Shown here piece after piece: positions 44,912 through 56,932 of a DNA stretch of 64,000 bases. A model generated the notes under the pieces. The model made no database searches. It saw only the letters and a program-made list of their open reading frames with translations, and was not told the origin of the DNA. The stretch is from Darksidea phi (Eukaryota; Ascomycota; Dothideomycetes; Pleosporales; Lentitheciaceae), in the NCBI GenBank assembly GCA_030770425.1, contig JASJFT010000122.1, positions 1 through 64,000 of the forward strand, read 5' to 3'. How positions within the stretch are numbered: the stretch's first letter is position 1; each line of letters opens with the position of its first letter. The position numbers were made by a program, and so were the translations under genes.

Positions 44912-46603
44912 ATGCCTGCCAGATCGGGCGCGTCGTCGAGCAGCATGAATACGGCGGCCTCCTTTGGCTCCAGCTGGCTCGACGGGTCCCCGTCACGTCA
45001 GTCCCCGAGCCGGCACACCCCCCGGAAAAGCCCTCTGAAAGACCTCTATGAAAGTCCATCACGGAAGATGCAGGCCGAATTCAACATGATGCTTAGTCGC
45101 TCCGACCGCGATTTCAATGAGCGCTTAGATCATGCAGCTGCCGAGCGCGCCAAAATTCATGAAGAGCAACTCACCAAAGCCGCGCAAGAACACCAGAGAG
45201 TGCAAGAAGGAGCGAAGCTCGAGATTCAGCGCTTGATACTAGAGCAGGAGCAGGAACAGCGGCGCCGGGAGGAAGCCCAACGACAGGAGATTGAGCGGCT
45301 AAACCGAGAGAAGGCGCGAAGGGAAGCGGAGGCACAACAGCAAAGATTAGAGGCGACGCGTCGGGAAGAAGAAGCGGCGCGACAAGCTGCGGAGCGTCAA
45401 AAACAGCTACAAGAGGAGGCCGCACGCGTTAGGGCACAGAAGGAGAAAGAGGAGGCCGCACGGCGGCAAAAGGAAGAGACAGAGAGAAAAGCCCAAGAGG
45501 CTGCAGTGGCTGCACAACAGGCTCGGACCCAGCAACAACCTCCCCCAGTCGCACCAGTCCCAGCTGTATCCACGCCATCTACAGTTGTAGTGACGACCCC
45601 AGCTACAAGCCCAGCTGCACCTGCGCCGGGCGTTGAGGAGCTCCACGCCAAGTATCTCGAACTCCACGCAAGGATGAAGACTTTCCGCAAAGAATTTGTC
45701 AACAAGCACAAACAGACTGGGGATCCTCTCAAAGGACCTGTGGGAGACACACGACGGGATATGCGGAAAAGGCTTGGTCAGGTCACGACCGAGCGGAAGG
45801 CCAGTCAAGCCGCAATTAACCGCCTACGGGCCGAGTGCTTCGACAAAGCTCTGCAGACACCCGGTCCTACGATAGATATCCGGCCATACATCGTTTCGCA
45901 CCAGATTCCCGAACTTGCAGACGAGGCTGAAGCACAGTACCCAGCGCTACTGCTTTACGCTTGGATATGCTTTGAGAAGTCCGTCATCATGCAATGGAAC
46001 CAAGAAGCTGCCAATGAAGACCACACCATCATCCAAGAGCTAGGACTCATTGCAGCCAGCTTATACTCAGATTCGAGGTATAAGTGGAAAGGAGTGGTCC
46101 CTTTGACGGATACCCTGCTCGCTAAACTGCATCGTGTCTGCCCCATGATGTTTGGCATCATTGGAAACACGACCACCAAACAGGGCCTCGCACGACTCGG
46201 TCTCGACAAGTACGACAACTCCGATACGAACCAGAATTCATATCTGCAGATGGCGACTGGAGTTGGTGCCGGGTATGCCGCACTCTCTCTTCGTCAATTC
46301 TCTGGAAAGAACCCCGCGGTTCCCATGGCTGACTACTGGCGCGCGGTCGCCTCCATTTGCAACACACCCTCCGAGGCCCTCTTTCCTGGCCACTTTATGT
46401 GTCTGAAAGGTCTCCTGCGGGATTTCGTTAAGAAGTTCCTCCTCTTTTATGGAGTGCATGCGAAAGCGGTGCTTCGACGTGCGACGAGAAGTCTTCCCAA
46501 CCGCGCGCCCAAGGAGCGGCCGGGCTTGAAGAACGCGGCGGATATTGTAAGAACGATGCCGGATGGGTGGAAGCTGACCATGAAGATTGATATCGACCAA
46601 TGA
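44912..46603 (+). CDS. GLE1: mRNA export factor Gle1
   Basis: A single-exon gene of 563 aa. Gle1 sits at the cytoplasmic face of the nuclear pore and, with inositol hexakisphosphate, activates the DEAD-box ATPase Dbp5 to remodel exported mRNPs. The N-terminus is Ser/Pro-rich. Residues about 75-205 form a Glu/Gln/Arg-rich coiled coil. A Pro/Ala linker leads to the all-helical GLE1 domain (about 245-563) with KSVIMQWNQEAAN, GLIAASLYSDSRYKWKG, HRVCPMMFGI and YAALSLRQFSGKNP. Length fits fungal Gle1. It is divergent from SSD1; the next gene is convergent. Confidence 0.92.
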   Translation: MPARSGASSSSMNTAASFGSSWLDGSPSRQSPSRHTPRKSPLKDLYESPSRKMQAEFNMMLSRSDRDFNERLDHAAAERAKIHEEQLTKAAQEHQRVQEGAKLEIQRLILEQEQEQRRREEAQRQEIERLNREKARREAEAQQQRLEATRREEEAARQAAERQKQLQEEAARVRAQKEKEEAARRQKEETERKAQEAAVAAQQARTQQQPPPVAPVPAVSTPSTVVVTTPATSPAAPAPGVEELHAKYLELHARMKTFRKEFVNKHKQTGDPLKGPVGDTRRDMRKRLGQVTTERKASQAAINRLRAECFDKALQTPGPTIDIRPYIVSHQIPELADEAEAQYPALLLYAWICFEKSVIMQWNQEAANEDHTIIQELGLIAASLYSDSRYKWKGVVPLTDTLLAKLHRVCPMMFGIIGNTTTKQGLARLGLDKYDNSDTNQNSYLQMATGVGAGYAALSLRQFSGKNPAVPMADYWRAVASICNTPSEALFPGHFMCLKGLLRDFVKKFLLFYGVHAKAVLRRATRSLPNRAPKERPGLKNAADIVRTMPDGWKLTMKIDIDQ

Positions 46604-47640
46604 AGGGCTAGTGATGAAGACTTGCTCTTGTGAGTGATGGAAGAACATTGTGCTATTTACGGCTGCATAGGTCGGCGTTTACGCAGCATTCTGGCGTAGT
46701 TTTAGTGTTTGTAGCTGCGCATAGCATCACGTCGATGAGATAGGGTTTTGCTACCTCTTTGAGTTATATTGAAGTGCATAGGGCGAATGCAATGTCTGTA
46801 CACACTGTAACAAAGCTCGATCTTCTCTTCCTAAATTTCATACCTGAGTTGTGGTCGATTTAGAACTGATGCAAACCACCTCAGGTACATGAGATGTTGC
46901 TTGGTTAGCTCTCTCGAGTTTATAGAAAACGTGTAGCATGTGTATTAACTATTTCTCACAAAATAGGACTGGGCGGTTGGCAGCTTTCTATCGGTTCTAG
47001 ACGGCCCATTAGCTAGGTTAGGGAACCTGACAACAACATTGACAGCATTCTCATTGTTTCTCGAGAAGCGAATAAGTTTGACATTGTAAGAACAAAATTT
47101 CCTCAACAGCCAGCCAAGACGAAAATGTCGACATATTCACAAATTTATCGTTAGTAGTCAGTAGAATCGATGCCAAAAATATAGGAGACGGCCAGCATCA
47201 TAGTCACTAAGCACTCTACTTATACCCGCTCCTCTTCTCAAACACGAGAATATATTTTTACATACTGGACCCTCCACCGAGTTCTACCAGGACAAGCGAA
47301 AGTCCCCTAGTCTGTAGTGCAATACCCATTTCAAACTACGTTAGCAGTTGTACGTGATATCGAGCTGTTTGCTAATTGCTGCTCCCAATATAATCCGGAT
47401 ATATGATTGCACGCGAAGATGTCTCCTAATAAGGCATGGTTGTGGCAATGGGACTGCTTAGTCTAGTGTAGCAACAAAGAGCGGTGGCCTTGGAGGCATA
47501 TCTATGAGTACAGTTACATGCGTCAGAACTGAGATGTACTGAAAGTCTCGACCAGCAAGACACAAACGGGTATTTCAAGCATGCAAAAAGCCGTCCCAGC
47601 ACATAACCCAGAAAAAGGCCTTCAGAGTCGTCTTCAACCC
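46604..47640. other. Convergent intergenic region
   Basis: About 1 kb of 3' flanks between GLE1 and the Zn2Cys6 gene. It is AT-richer than the coding neighbours. No gene is seen. Confidence 0.6.
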
Positions 47641-49495
47641 TCACCAACTGACCCATTCAATTCTCTCGCACAACTCATCCTCTCCCAAATCTTGCCACTC
47701 CCTCCTCTTCAACAATACCACTTTCGCCCTCCTGTTTACCCTATCAATATCGGAACTAACGTTATACACCCTGACCTCATCCTTCACGTCTGCCGCTACC
47801 TTTACCGTACCAAATTCTGGATACTGTTCATACGGTTGCTCCTCTTCAATTTCGACTACTCGCTTCGCTATAGCAGCTTGTATCATACCGATCCAGATAC
47901 CCTCCTGCCACGATTGTTCGAGGAGAAAGATAGCACGACGACGGAGAAGGCCATCACGGCATTTAACAGCGGTCCAGAAAAGGGAAAATATGATGCCGGC
48001 ATCAAGGACGAAGACGGGACGGGTGGTCTTCTTGACGGTGTCGAGTTGGGTCGGTGGTAAAGGTGTTGTTGTTCGGGACCGGGCGGAGTCGATACTTCGA
48101 TTGCTGCTGGACTCGAACGTGCAAGAAGATTCGGATTCCGACGAGCTATCGTAATCATTCCTATTTGAGCGATCCTGAAGTTCGGTGATGAAGTTCACCA
48201 CATCCTCAAAAGCCCACTGGAAGTCATCAAAGTCGCACTCTCCAAGCCCAAGACTGCTTTCAAGCAATGTAACCACCGTGCGATGGTGTATCCTCATGAG
48301 GACTACTTTTTCGTGGTCATGGCTGCCCTCAGTGGTGCTGAGAAGTGCTTGGGCGGCTTGGTCCCACTGCATGAGTTGACCGTAGAGGATCATCTTCTCC
48401 GCGTGGACACCGGGATCTGTACATTGTTGTCGATAGAGTGTAGGATTATATCTCGTGAAGCTAGCCATGATCAGTGTTGGCTGGTTTATCGGGAGATCGC
48501 ACACTCACTCATGGACGCGGTTACCTAGCCAATATATACCTTCTAATGCTTCGTATGTTGTTTCGAAGCTGAGAAATAGTAAATTGTCCGCCCGAGACTT
48601 TTTCAACGTATCCCATATGACCGAATGCGCCCCCGATTCGGTTGGTTTCCGACCTAGCATCGTGGAAGCCTGTGCATCCAGCCGGGCGTACATCGGTATG
48701 ATATCTCGAAAAAGGTGAGTGGTGGATTCCAGGCAATTTTCTTTAAAAGATGGCATACCCGTCCTTGCTTGTGCTTCCCTCACAATCTTCAGGCACGCAT
48801 CTAAGTGATGCAGTGCTGCCGTGTTATTCCCTCGTAATATCTCTATTGAGATAAACAAAAGACCGCACATGAGAGCCTTGAACCTTGACTCATGGGCATC
48901 ATCTGAGGTCTCCTTGATCAAATTCCGGATAGCCTTGCTGTAGTGTTGAGCAGCGTACGCATACTGCGGCGCCTGTGCCGCAACTGTCACGCTATCCTTG
49001 AAATCTTCATGCGAGCAAGCCAGCGCTATAACGGCATGTCGGACAGCTGCGGAGGCGTGTGATTCTTGGAGGATCAACCTTCCCCAATCATCTCCTTGGA
49101 AGAACCAGGATAGCTCGTAGACGGCTTGCGAACGGAAGTAGTCGAAATGTCGTCGGCTTCTGTCATCTTCAAAGCCATCGGTGACTGGGAGGGGGGGAGC
49201 GACCACGACAATCCATTCACGGTTACTTTTATAGCCTTCGCATTTACGTCCAGTACTTAAGCACTTTAAACAGGAGGGTCGTTGTTCATCGCATTTCACC
49301 CGGCGCGCTCTATGCGAGGTCAGCAGGTGTTCCCGAATATCGTACAGGAAAGCAACTGGGTAGGAGCATTATGGACCGTAGACACTAAACAGAACGACAG
49401 ACCGGGAGATGATGTTGATTAGGAACGTACTTGCACGTATGACATCCGGTTCGGACCTTAGGATGGCTAGCTCTTGTTCGTTTCTTCGGTTGCAT
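47641..49495 (-). CDS. Zn2Cys6 fungal transcription factor
   Basis: Three exons: 49495-49431, 49309-48509 and 48460-47641, giving 561 aa. The zinc cluster is split by a 121-nt intron: GCHTCK in exon 1 and ARRVKCDEQRPSCLKCL in exon 2. Spliced, the six cysteines are Cys18, 21, 28, 35, 38 and 45 with the exact spacing C-X2-C-X6-C-X6-C-X2-C-X6-C. The basic N-terminus (MQPKKRTRASHPKVR) fits a DNA-binding domain. The rest resembles the DUF3468-type fungal regulators (AVRHAVIALACSHED, YSKAIRNLI, FISIEILRGNN, LLEQSWQEGIWIGMI). Targets are unknown; its nearest neighbours give no cluster context. An alternative upstream in-frame start exists but precedes only low-complexity sequence. Confidence 0.87.
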
Positions 49496-51317
49496 AATTC
49501 GTATAGGATCTTGGTACAGCCTTGCTTCCGGATCGGTCTGGTCGTCGACGAGGCGGAAGCCGTTGGTTTTATGCAACGTAGAGTTGACAAGCAACGACAC
49601 GGATGCCCCTCTGCTTACACACCAAGTTAGGTGGTTCACCTCAGGGCGTCGGTGCTGTGCTGCCATAGCGCCCGACAGCCACAACGGCCGTGCCCGACCG
49701 ACCGTAGACCCAGGTAGCGGGATAGCAGCCGCAGCCGTAGCCATGGTCTGGTCCCGCCGAATTTGTGCGGTGAGAGCGCAGACCGCAACCCCAGAAGCGA
49801 CCAAATCATCGTGAGCGAAAAAGCGCTCTATACTGAGTCATCCGCAGCTACAGACCGAAGAGGCAGTGAGTACGAGCAGGCCAATCACAAGTTGAGATAT
49901 AGTTCGCCTAAGCTTCCGAAAACGGAATGACTTGGCGTAAATGAGCAGGGGTAGTATCTAATTGTACATTCACTGCATCAAAGCTTTCCGATTGAAATGA
50001 AGCAGCCCAGCTTACCGGTATCATAGCCTCAAAGGCTTGGGGACCCTGAAATAGGGATGCAGTAGCCACCGCGGAGCAACGTTGATGCCAGCGAGAATAT
50101 CCCACCGACCCGGATCGATCGAAGCATCGCTTGGCAGCTGAGCTGCAACTGACGGGTTTGCCTCTGCGTAGACTGCTTCCCATCTCATAATATTTCAAAG
50201 CGGTTTGTCACGAGGAGCCGTTCTATAATTGCCCCCACTGAAACCCATGGGCATCGGACGAAACATGTCGTACGCAAACGCAGCGTTCTAGAGATACGGT
50301 TGGCCACTAAGCCACATTCTGAACTTTTTCCATGTGGTGTGATGAACCTTAAAGTATGCTTAAATCCCAGAGGCGCGTTGGACCTATGAATAGGAAGCCG
50401 AATCTCTGGTTATGGAGTGGGATTGGCTGGAGTGACCATACCAACGGGTCAGGGATCACTCTGCGTGGGTTGCAGGACGTGACTTGGCCGAGATTATGAT
50501 TTCCAGGTTCAGTCCTTAGGGCTTAGCTCATCATATGTCCAATCGCCAGGCGGCCTACGCCGGCAAGAAGACATCGCTTCGAAATCAAAATCCCATGTCG
50601 CAAAACTAGTCTGTACAAGAAGTCATTCAACAGAACAATATCGACCAGCACCAAAAATAGGTCACAAAGGCCGCGTCTCCCCGTTTCAACGCTGACGATC
50701 CTTCCACAGTCGGACGAACAGACCATGCGAGGACTTGGTCCGAAGAATCGTTCTAGAACGACGTACCGCTAATGTTCCCCGGTCTTCAGACTTCGGAATC
50801 TGTATCTTGCAATTGCTGTCGTGAGCGGTGAGATGATGAGCCAAAGAAAGGATGTCGAAGACGCGGTGCATTAGCCACCCACCAGCCACAAGTGAATGTG
50901 GCTGTGATACGGAACATAATGTTGCCGTGGTGAGGCTAGAGCTGGCATGTCACTATCACGGCCTGGGGTGGGATTTTGAAGTTTTTCAGAAACATAACGA
51001 GTCCGAAGGCATTCATCACGGAGACGCCGTTTTGTGTGCTGCTGAAAGCGACTCTTGAGATGGCTGGGGTCGCGGAAGTCATTTTCCAGTCATCAGCTTA
51101 GACGACTAGGCGTCGACCGAGCACTAGTTTATACAACCTAGCGGTACAGCCATATTTTATTTTGAACATCAGCGTTGCATACCTCATGGAGAATGTGTAA
51201 TAAGAAACACTAGCGTACTAGTTCAACAGTGCTCCAATTAGCTGCTCTGGCCGTGGCCGTGAACGAACACGTTGAGTCTAAACCTGCAGAGGTCACCAAG
51301 AGTACGATGACATAACG
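49496..51317. other. Gene-poor stretch
   Basis: The 1.8 kb include the promoter of the Zn2Cys6 gene. The remaining frames are short and unrelated to known families. Nothing else is supported. Confidence 0.55.
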
Positions 51318-51322
51318 CACTA
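51318..51322. repeat. Left target-site duplication (CACTA)
   Basis: CACTA immediately left of the inverted-repeat element. The same pentamer in direct orientation follows its right end. Confidence 0.6.
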
Positions 51323-51446
51323 CAACCCCCTCCGATGAACGGGCTGCTAGCGCGATTGACCGCACAGACAAAGTTTATACGAGAGAAGATAGAATTGTAT
51401 GGAAGATGGGCGAACCGCGCTAGCAGCCCGTTCATGGGAGGGGTTG
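51323..51446. mobile_element. MITE-like element, 124 bp, with about 32-bp terminal inverted repeats
   Basis: The left arm (51323-51354) begins CAACCCCCTCCGATGAACGG and continues GCTGCTAGCGCG. The right arm (51416-51446), read in reverse complement, is the same except for one missing C and one C/G change. About 60 non-repeated bases lie between. Direct CACTA copies flank the element (51318-51322 and 51447-51451). Size, long TIRs and flanking duplication fit a non-autonomous DNA transposon. No transposase is present in the window, and the superfamily cannot be set; a 5-bp duplication is not diagnostic. Confidence 0.75.
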
Positions 51447-51451
51447 CACTA
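51447..51451. repeat. Right target-site duplication (CACTA)
   Basis: CACTA immediately right of the element, in the same orientation as the left copy. Confidence 0.6.
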
Positions 51452-51823
51452 CTCCAGTTTCGCTTAAATACTTAACAGGAATGCTAAGCCAATATGCCCA
51501 ACAGGTCGCCTGACATCAGGACGTAAATCTGACGTAACGCATCTTAACATGAAACGCGAGCTCGATGATCACTTCATGCGTTTTCGCCCTACGGCGATGC
51601 AGACACAATGCTTCAACGTAACTGTAGAAGATTAAGGACAAGGTGACGAAGCATTGTAGAGAACGAATGCATGTATTACGCTGGTAACAAGTCATTTTTT
51701 ATGATACACGAGATCGTCCGTCCGCCTAGCTTCGATATTAGGGATCTCGTCACCACAGCCCCAATCCACTCGTCCCATCCATTCATCATATTAACAATCG
51801 TGACCATATCATCAGAAGATGAT
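51452..51823. other. 3' flank of the CFEM gene
   Basis: Short non-coding stretch between the MITE-like element and the stop codon of the CFEM gene. Nothing else is seen. Confidence 0.6.
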
Positions 51824-52434
51824 TTACAAAACAAGCATGGCAAGGGCAGCAGCGCCGAGCACACCAACAGCCTGCGTAACGCGGGCAGCGGCACCTGGGA
51901 ATTCAGAGGGGGTCGGCCCAGGAGCAGTAGTCGGGGATGTTCCGTTGCCAGTAGGAGTAGGCATTCCAGAGACAGAGGTGGAGGTCTCAGTCGCGGTAGA
52001 AGTGCTCTCAGCCACGGTGGTGGTAGCCGACTCTGTGGGGGTAGCCTCGGCGCTGGACGCACCGGTGCTGGACGGCGCAGCAGTGCTACTAGCATCCGGG
52101 AGCGTGACGGTCACACCATTGGCGGCGCATGTGTCCTTGACCTTGGAGATGACATCGGCTTGCTCCTCAGGTTTGCAGTTCTGTTGGACACAGGGAGTGA
52201 CAGCAGCGAAAAGGGAGTCAGCCTTTTGGCAGTGGCACTTGAAGTCTTCGAGGTCCGTGCAGCCGTCGGAGGTCAAAGGGCCAAGGAAGCAGTTCAACTG
52301 TGTTGTTGTTTAGCATGCGAACTTGCGAAAGGCATAGGTAGGCTGATACATACGGAGCATTGGGGGACATCGGGTAGCTGAGCAGTGGCAACGGCGGCCA
52401 AAGCGACAAAAGTAGCAACAGTGAAGGTCTTCAT
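51824..52434 (-). CDS. GPI-anchored CFEM-domain protein
   Basis: Two exons, 52434-52354 and 52297-51824, giving 184 aa; the intron lies between the first and second CFEM cysteines. A signal peptide (MKTFTVATFVALAAVATA) leads into the CFEM domain. Its eight cysteines are at residues 26, 30, 40, 48, 50, 63, 68 and 84, with Asp45 in LEDFKCHC at the heme-ligand position known from Csa2-type CFEM proteins. A Ser/Thr/Pro-rich stalk (about 90-155) and a hydrophobic C-terminus (VTQAVGVLGAAALAMLVL) preceded by small residues indicate a GPI anchor. It is a cell-wall or membrane surface protein; a heme/iron uptake role is plausible but not proven. A TATA box lies upstream. Confidence 0.9.
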
Positions 52435-52555
52435 CTTGATTGATGTGAGTGACGAGAGCGAGCGGTCGACTTCGGCAAATGCTGATGTGGATGTTGAAGT
52501 TTTACAAACGACGGTGTTCGAGACGTGCTGGCTCTTCGGGGGCGACCGCCACAGC

Positions 52556-52562
52556 TTTTATA
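52556..52562 (-). promoter_or_regulatory. TATA box of the CFEM gene
   Basis: TATAAAA on the minus strand, 122 bp before the start codon. Confidence 0.55.
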
Positions 52563-54488
52563 TGGGGAAGCGCCTGTACAACCCCAGCCGCAAAAGCAAG
52601 AAACGGCTCCGCCCCAGGGATCCAGGGGGCCACAAGTCTGCGTCACATGCGGAAGCTCGTGCAGCCCATCCAAGTTTTCGGGGCCTCAACGATGCTCGTG
52701 CAGCCTCGCTCTGAGCCGCGGCAGTATTGGATGTGGTCTGAACGCCAGCCTTAGCAAATAAGAACGACGGATGGAGAAGGAGGATTTGCCATCATCGTCC
52801 AAGTTCTGTCTGTTTGACGCAAGATCCTAAAGGCAATATTGCTTCGGGTGACACCGAGGGGGGGCTCAAGACGACGATTGGCCGAGACGACATGCCCTTA
52901 CGTTCAGATGCTGGCCGCCGGCGCAGCCGCGAAAGAGTCAGCACCGGGAATGACGCCCGAAGGAGCCAAGGTCGTAACCGGCGACGCCACCCTTAGCTTC
53001 ATTGGTCGCGACGCATTCTGCGGTTGGCGCCGATCGCCTCACCTACCCGGAAGCGACCCGTTTCCGGACAAGATCCACCAGCAGAATCTGGGGAGACGCA
53101 GAGGCTGGGGGCGAATGAAGGGCCTCGCGACCCCCAACGGCGTCTAATTCGAGCCCTCGGAAATTGGAGGATGGCAAAGAAAATATACGCCAGACAAGTA
53201 CCAAGGACGAGCACAAGGCGATGCCTGTGGGAGCCATCGTAGACTCAATGTCGCACAACAGTAAACCCCGCATTGCACTAGCCCCGTCCGGGCGTTTGTC
53301 CGGGTTCGGCCAAACCCACTCGGGATGAACGCCGCTGGATGGCGCCACGACGTTGCACCTAACCACCTAAAGGGTCTAGAGGGACGGTGTTCGGCTCGTC
53401 CGACCGTGATATGCCACCGCTTCACCGCGTGTAGAGGGTACCTGCGTCTGCTCGCGTGCTGGAGGTGGTAGTGAAGCCTTCTGTATCTGCTGGTCCGTCT
53501 TAAGATTCATCGTCTCGTTGTCAGCATTTCTTCGAGGGACCGTCATACAGCGTCCCGTCATGGAGACGGCTCGGCTCCTGCGATTGATCCTCGGCAACAT
53601 GTGCTCATGCTATTGTAGCAGTACCATCTGGGGCCGCATAATCTGGGGAACAAAGTTTATTGCTTGAGCTTGGCTCTAACGGCAGACGCAGCGGGGGCCC
53701 AGACTACATGGCTGGGCCGATGTAATGTCGCCGACGCAGGTCTGAGGGTAAGGCGAGTGAACTCGACACTAGATTAATTATCGTCATTGCCGCAAATGCA
53801 GAAGCGAAAGAAACAGACGGGTAGTTGACGGTTCGAGGTTCTCTCGCTGTTGCCAGAAGAGTAGAGGCTTTGCATCATAAGCAACTCTTTGAAGAGATGG
53901 AACCACAGTACATTCCTGTTGCCGAACACGGATTCCAAGTTCTGGGCCGAGTTGATGGATGTTTCACCTCTTAGACTGGTCAACAGTGCGCCTTTCTCTC
54001 GGTCTTGTGCAAAAGCTGATGCAGACTAGTGCAGAGCATCGGGCACAACGGCGGTTCTCAAACAAAGTCCGGTCCAACCCTCGGGGGGAAATGTAGAATA
54101 CAACGGCGCACCCGAGTCGGTTTGATTCCGCATTGCGCAAGCGCATAGCTGGCGAAACGATTTCGGGGCAGCAGTGAGGAATTCCCGAGCGTACCGACGC
54201 CCGTCTTCGTCTCGTCGTTAATACCAAAAGTTCTCTGAGAAGACGGTTCACGACCATCCTCTATCGACTCGTACCGCGAGGTGTCCCGTAGTCTCGTACG
54301 CTTGAAAGGAGCAAATTCCGAGTCCGCCACTGCCTGTGGAACCATTGTTGGGAAGCCACGAGATCAAAGGGTTTCACCTTGAGCCGAAAGATATCGAGGC
54401 GCATGGGGGGCACACAGTGACGCTTTGGCGGGTGCAGTGCACACTAGGATATGTATTACTTTGGAAGTAAAGATGGACACGGCGCTTT

Positions 54489-54582
54489 CTTCCAGGACTG
54501 ATGGCGACTTACAGTTCGGTTTTAGGGGCGCGACTAAGCCGCCGTAATGCTAGATTGTAGCCTTATTCGCGCCCCTGGAAGA
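54489..54582. repeat. Imperfect foldback with competing arms
   Basis: AGGGGCGCGA (54524-54533) pairs with TCGCGCCCCT (54567-54576). A second pair, TCTTCCAG (54489-54496) and CTGGAAGA (54575-54582), uses the adjacent, slightly overlapping part of the right arm. It could be a decayed foldback or MITE fragment; no flanking duplication is evident. Confidence 0.4.
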
Positions 54583-55528
54583 CCGCGACCGCATGGTGCA
54601 TTACGATGTTTTCCCGTGCTGTGCCGTACCTAACGCCAACATGAGCTCTGTTTCGATCGGTTTGCCACGTAATCATTCTCAAAACCGAAGTATAGGGACA
54701 GAGATGTAAATGAAGACGGGGTCACTAACAAGCCCCTTTAATTAAAAAGAATGACCGAAGTTAGCACACCATGCTAAGCGACCGAGACGAAGTTGGCAAA
54801 GTACACAATAAGTGCACAAGAGCAAGGAGTTGGGGTTGGGAGGAAAGCGCATAAGAGATCAGTTCGTGAATATGGTAAGAATTTAGTAGTAAGTAGAGCT
54901 GGGCATGCAACGCAGCCGCGTAACCCCCTCAGAACTTCTTTGACCATGCCAAAAATCCTCAAACCCGAAAAACTATTCGCAAATCGATAGTCGCTCTATA
55001 TTATCTGTTTCGCAAGCTAAGAGTCGTGTGGGGAACAGAACTGCGACAGTTCAGCAGTCAATATCGTTAACCTCCCGGAGAGGTCCCACAAGTAGCAACT
55101 TGGACACAGCTGAAGAATATCATATACCATTAGTTTTACCTACTGTTAGGGTTCAGTGGTTTAAGTTTGGTTTGGTCCTATTCAATTTCGTATCAACAAC
55201 AAGGAGTCCATTATGTCTCGTGTCGCAGGGCTATCCCGCTGCTTAGCTGTAGAGAACAAAATTTGCGAGCCGTGCGTCACTTTCTTTCCATTCACACCAT
55301 CACTCCCCAACGCCCTAGATGTGCCATCGGGAGGAACCCTTCTCACTCTTGACAGGAATCCGGAATATTGATTCTCCGGCCCGATGGCGCTAGTCTGGCT
55401 CATCGAAGAAAGCTACCATCACGTCGCAACCACGGCACTTCACCACTCACCACCAAGACACGCGTTAGCATAGTTGAGAATTCCTCGACGCGCCTTAATA
55501 CACCTAGTTGCACCACAACATCTTCACC

Positions 55529-56932
55529 ATGGCCGACCAAGTAGCCCGGGCCTCGGCCAAACGCACACGCGCAATCTTCGGCGCCGACACCGTCGAGTAC
55601 CCATCCATCAATATAGATTCTCCCAGGGTCGCAACACGAATACACCAAGAGTATAGCCATGTACAGGAGCTGCCGCCAGCTTTGGCCGCCAAGATGGCAA
55701 CAGCCGCGTCCACAGCAGCAGAGAAGAGGCGGAAAATAAAGAATGCAAACGCAGAGGAGCAAGCGTCGGATCCTAACATGCGCAAAATGATTGAGGCATC
55801 TTCAGAGAAGGCAGAAAAGAGCAGGGAAGCACAGTCAACGGCGCTGGCACTGCGGTCTGGGAAGGGCGCTGCGCCAAATGCCCATGGACCGACCCCTACC
55901 CGGGACACGCCTTCCAGCGCGTTAGTGAGGAAGGACACAGTTAGGCAGGCACGACCAGAGTGGCATGCACCTTGGAAGGTCATGAGGGTCATTAGCGGGC
56001 ACATGGGCTGGGTGCGCTCGTTAGCAGTCGAGCCGGACAACCAGTGGTTTGCCAGCGGCTCTGCAGATCGGACCATCAAGATCTGGGACTTGGGAAGCGG
56101 TACGCTCAAGCTGACACTGACGGGACATATCAGCGCTGTTCGGGGTCTTGCTGTTTCTCCGCGCCATCCCTACCTCTTTTCCTGCGGCGAAGACAAGATG
56201 GTGAAGTGCTGGGACCTTGAAACGAACAAAGTTATTCGGCACTATCACGGTCACCTAAGCGGAGTCTACTCGCTGTCATTGCATCCCACGCTCGACGTCT
56301 TGGTCACCGGAGGACGAGATGGCGCCAGAGTCTGGGATATGAGGACGAGAACCAACATTCACGTGTTGAGCGGTCACAAAGGCACCGTCTCAGACGTCAA
56401 GTGTCAAGAGGCCGATCCGCAAATCCTGACAGGCTCTATGGACAGCACCATCCGTCTCTGGGACCTTGCAGCGAACAAGACCATGGCTGTCCTGACACAC
56501 CATAAGAAAGCGGTGCGATCGCTCACACTCCATCCGACAGAATTCACTTTCGGCAGCGCTTCAGCGCAATCAATAAAGCAGTTTAAGTGTCCCGAAGGCG
56601 CCTTCATGCAGAACTTCACCGGCCACAACTCCATCATTAACACACTCTCTGTCAACGAGGACAACGTCCTATTCTCAGGCGGTGATGACGGGTCGGTATC
56701 CTTCTGGGACTGGAAGACAGGACACCGATTCCAAGCCTCAGAATCAATAGCACAGCCGGGTTCCCTCGAAGCCGAGGCGGGTGTCATGTGCTCAACATTT
56801 GACAGAACTGGTCTGCGTTTAATCACGGGTGAATCAGACAAGTCGATTAAGATATGGAAGGCAGACGAGAATGCGACTGAGGAAACGCATCCTCTTGAAT
56901 GGAAACCCACGCTTGGTCGCCAGAAATTTTGA
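55529..56932 (+). CDS. PRP46: Pre-mRNA splicing factor Prp46/PLRG1 (WD40)
   Basis: A single-exon gene of 467 aa, start chosen at [20 protein letters not shown]; the same frame extends only seven non-ATG codons further up. It is a WD-repeat subunit of the NineTeen/Cdc5 complex, needed for spliceosome activation. The N-terminal region is helical and charged. Seven WD repeats run from about 160 to 450: [15 protein letters not shown] with [26 protein letters not shown] with CEDK-like KMVKCWDL, and so on. The signature [20 protein letters not shown] is specific to the PLRG1/Prp46 family. The C-terminal [14 protein letters not shown] is the conserved PLRG1-type tail. It is the second spliceosome gene in the window, after PRP11. 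Confidence 0.93.
   Translation: MADQVARASAKRTRAIFGADTVEYPSINIDSPRVATRIHQEYSHVQELPPALAAKMATAASTAAEKRRKIKNANAEEQASDPNMRKMIEASSEKAEKSREAQSTALALRSGKGAAPNAHGPTPTRDTPSSALVRKDTVRQARPEWHAPWKVMRVISGHMGWVRSLAVEPDNQWFASGSADRTIKIWDLGSGTLKLTLTGHISAVRGLAVSPRHPYLFSCGEDKMVKCWDLETNKVIRHYHGHLSGVYSLSLHPTLDVLVTGGRDGARVWDMRTRTNIHVLSGHKGTVSDVKCQEADPQILTGSMDSTIRLWDLAANKTMAVLTHHKKAVRSLTLHPTEFTFGSASAQSIKQFKCPEGAFMQNFTGHNSIINTLSVNEDNVLFSGGDDGSVSFWDWKTGHRFQASESIAQPGSLEAEAGVMCSTFDRTGLRLITGESDKSIKIWKADENATEETHPLEWKPTLGRQKF

Larger units (their letters stand above)
52435..55528. other. Gene-poor stretch between CFEM and PRP46 genes
   Basis: About 3.1 kb without a supportable gene. It holds the CFEM promoter, the PRP46 promoter and a GC-rich foldback near 54.5 kb. 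Frames such as 52839-53147 and minus 53964-54345 lack recognisable motifs. Confidence 0.5.

Noticed and set aside
51318..51451. Assignment of the MITE-like element to the CACTA (CMC) superfamily
   Set aside because: CACTA here is the flanking direct duplication, not the terminal sequence of the inverted repeats, which begin CAACCCC.
51671..52381. 236-codon plus-strand frame
   Set aside because: It is antisense to the CFEM gene, whose signal peptide, eight cysteines and GPI tail are clear.
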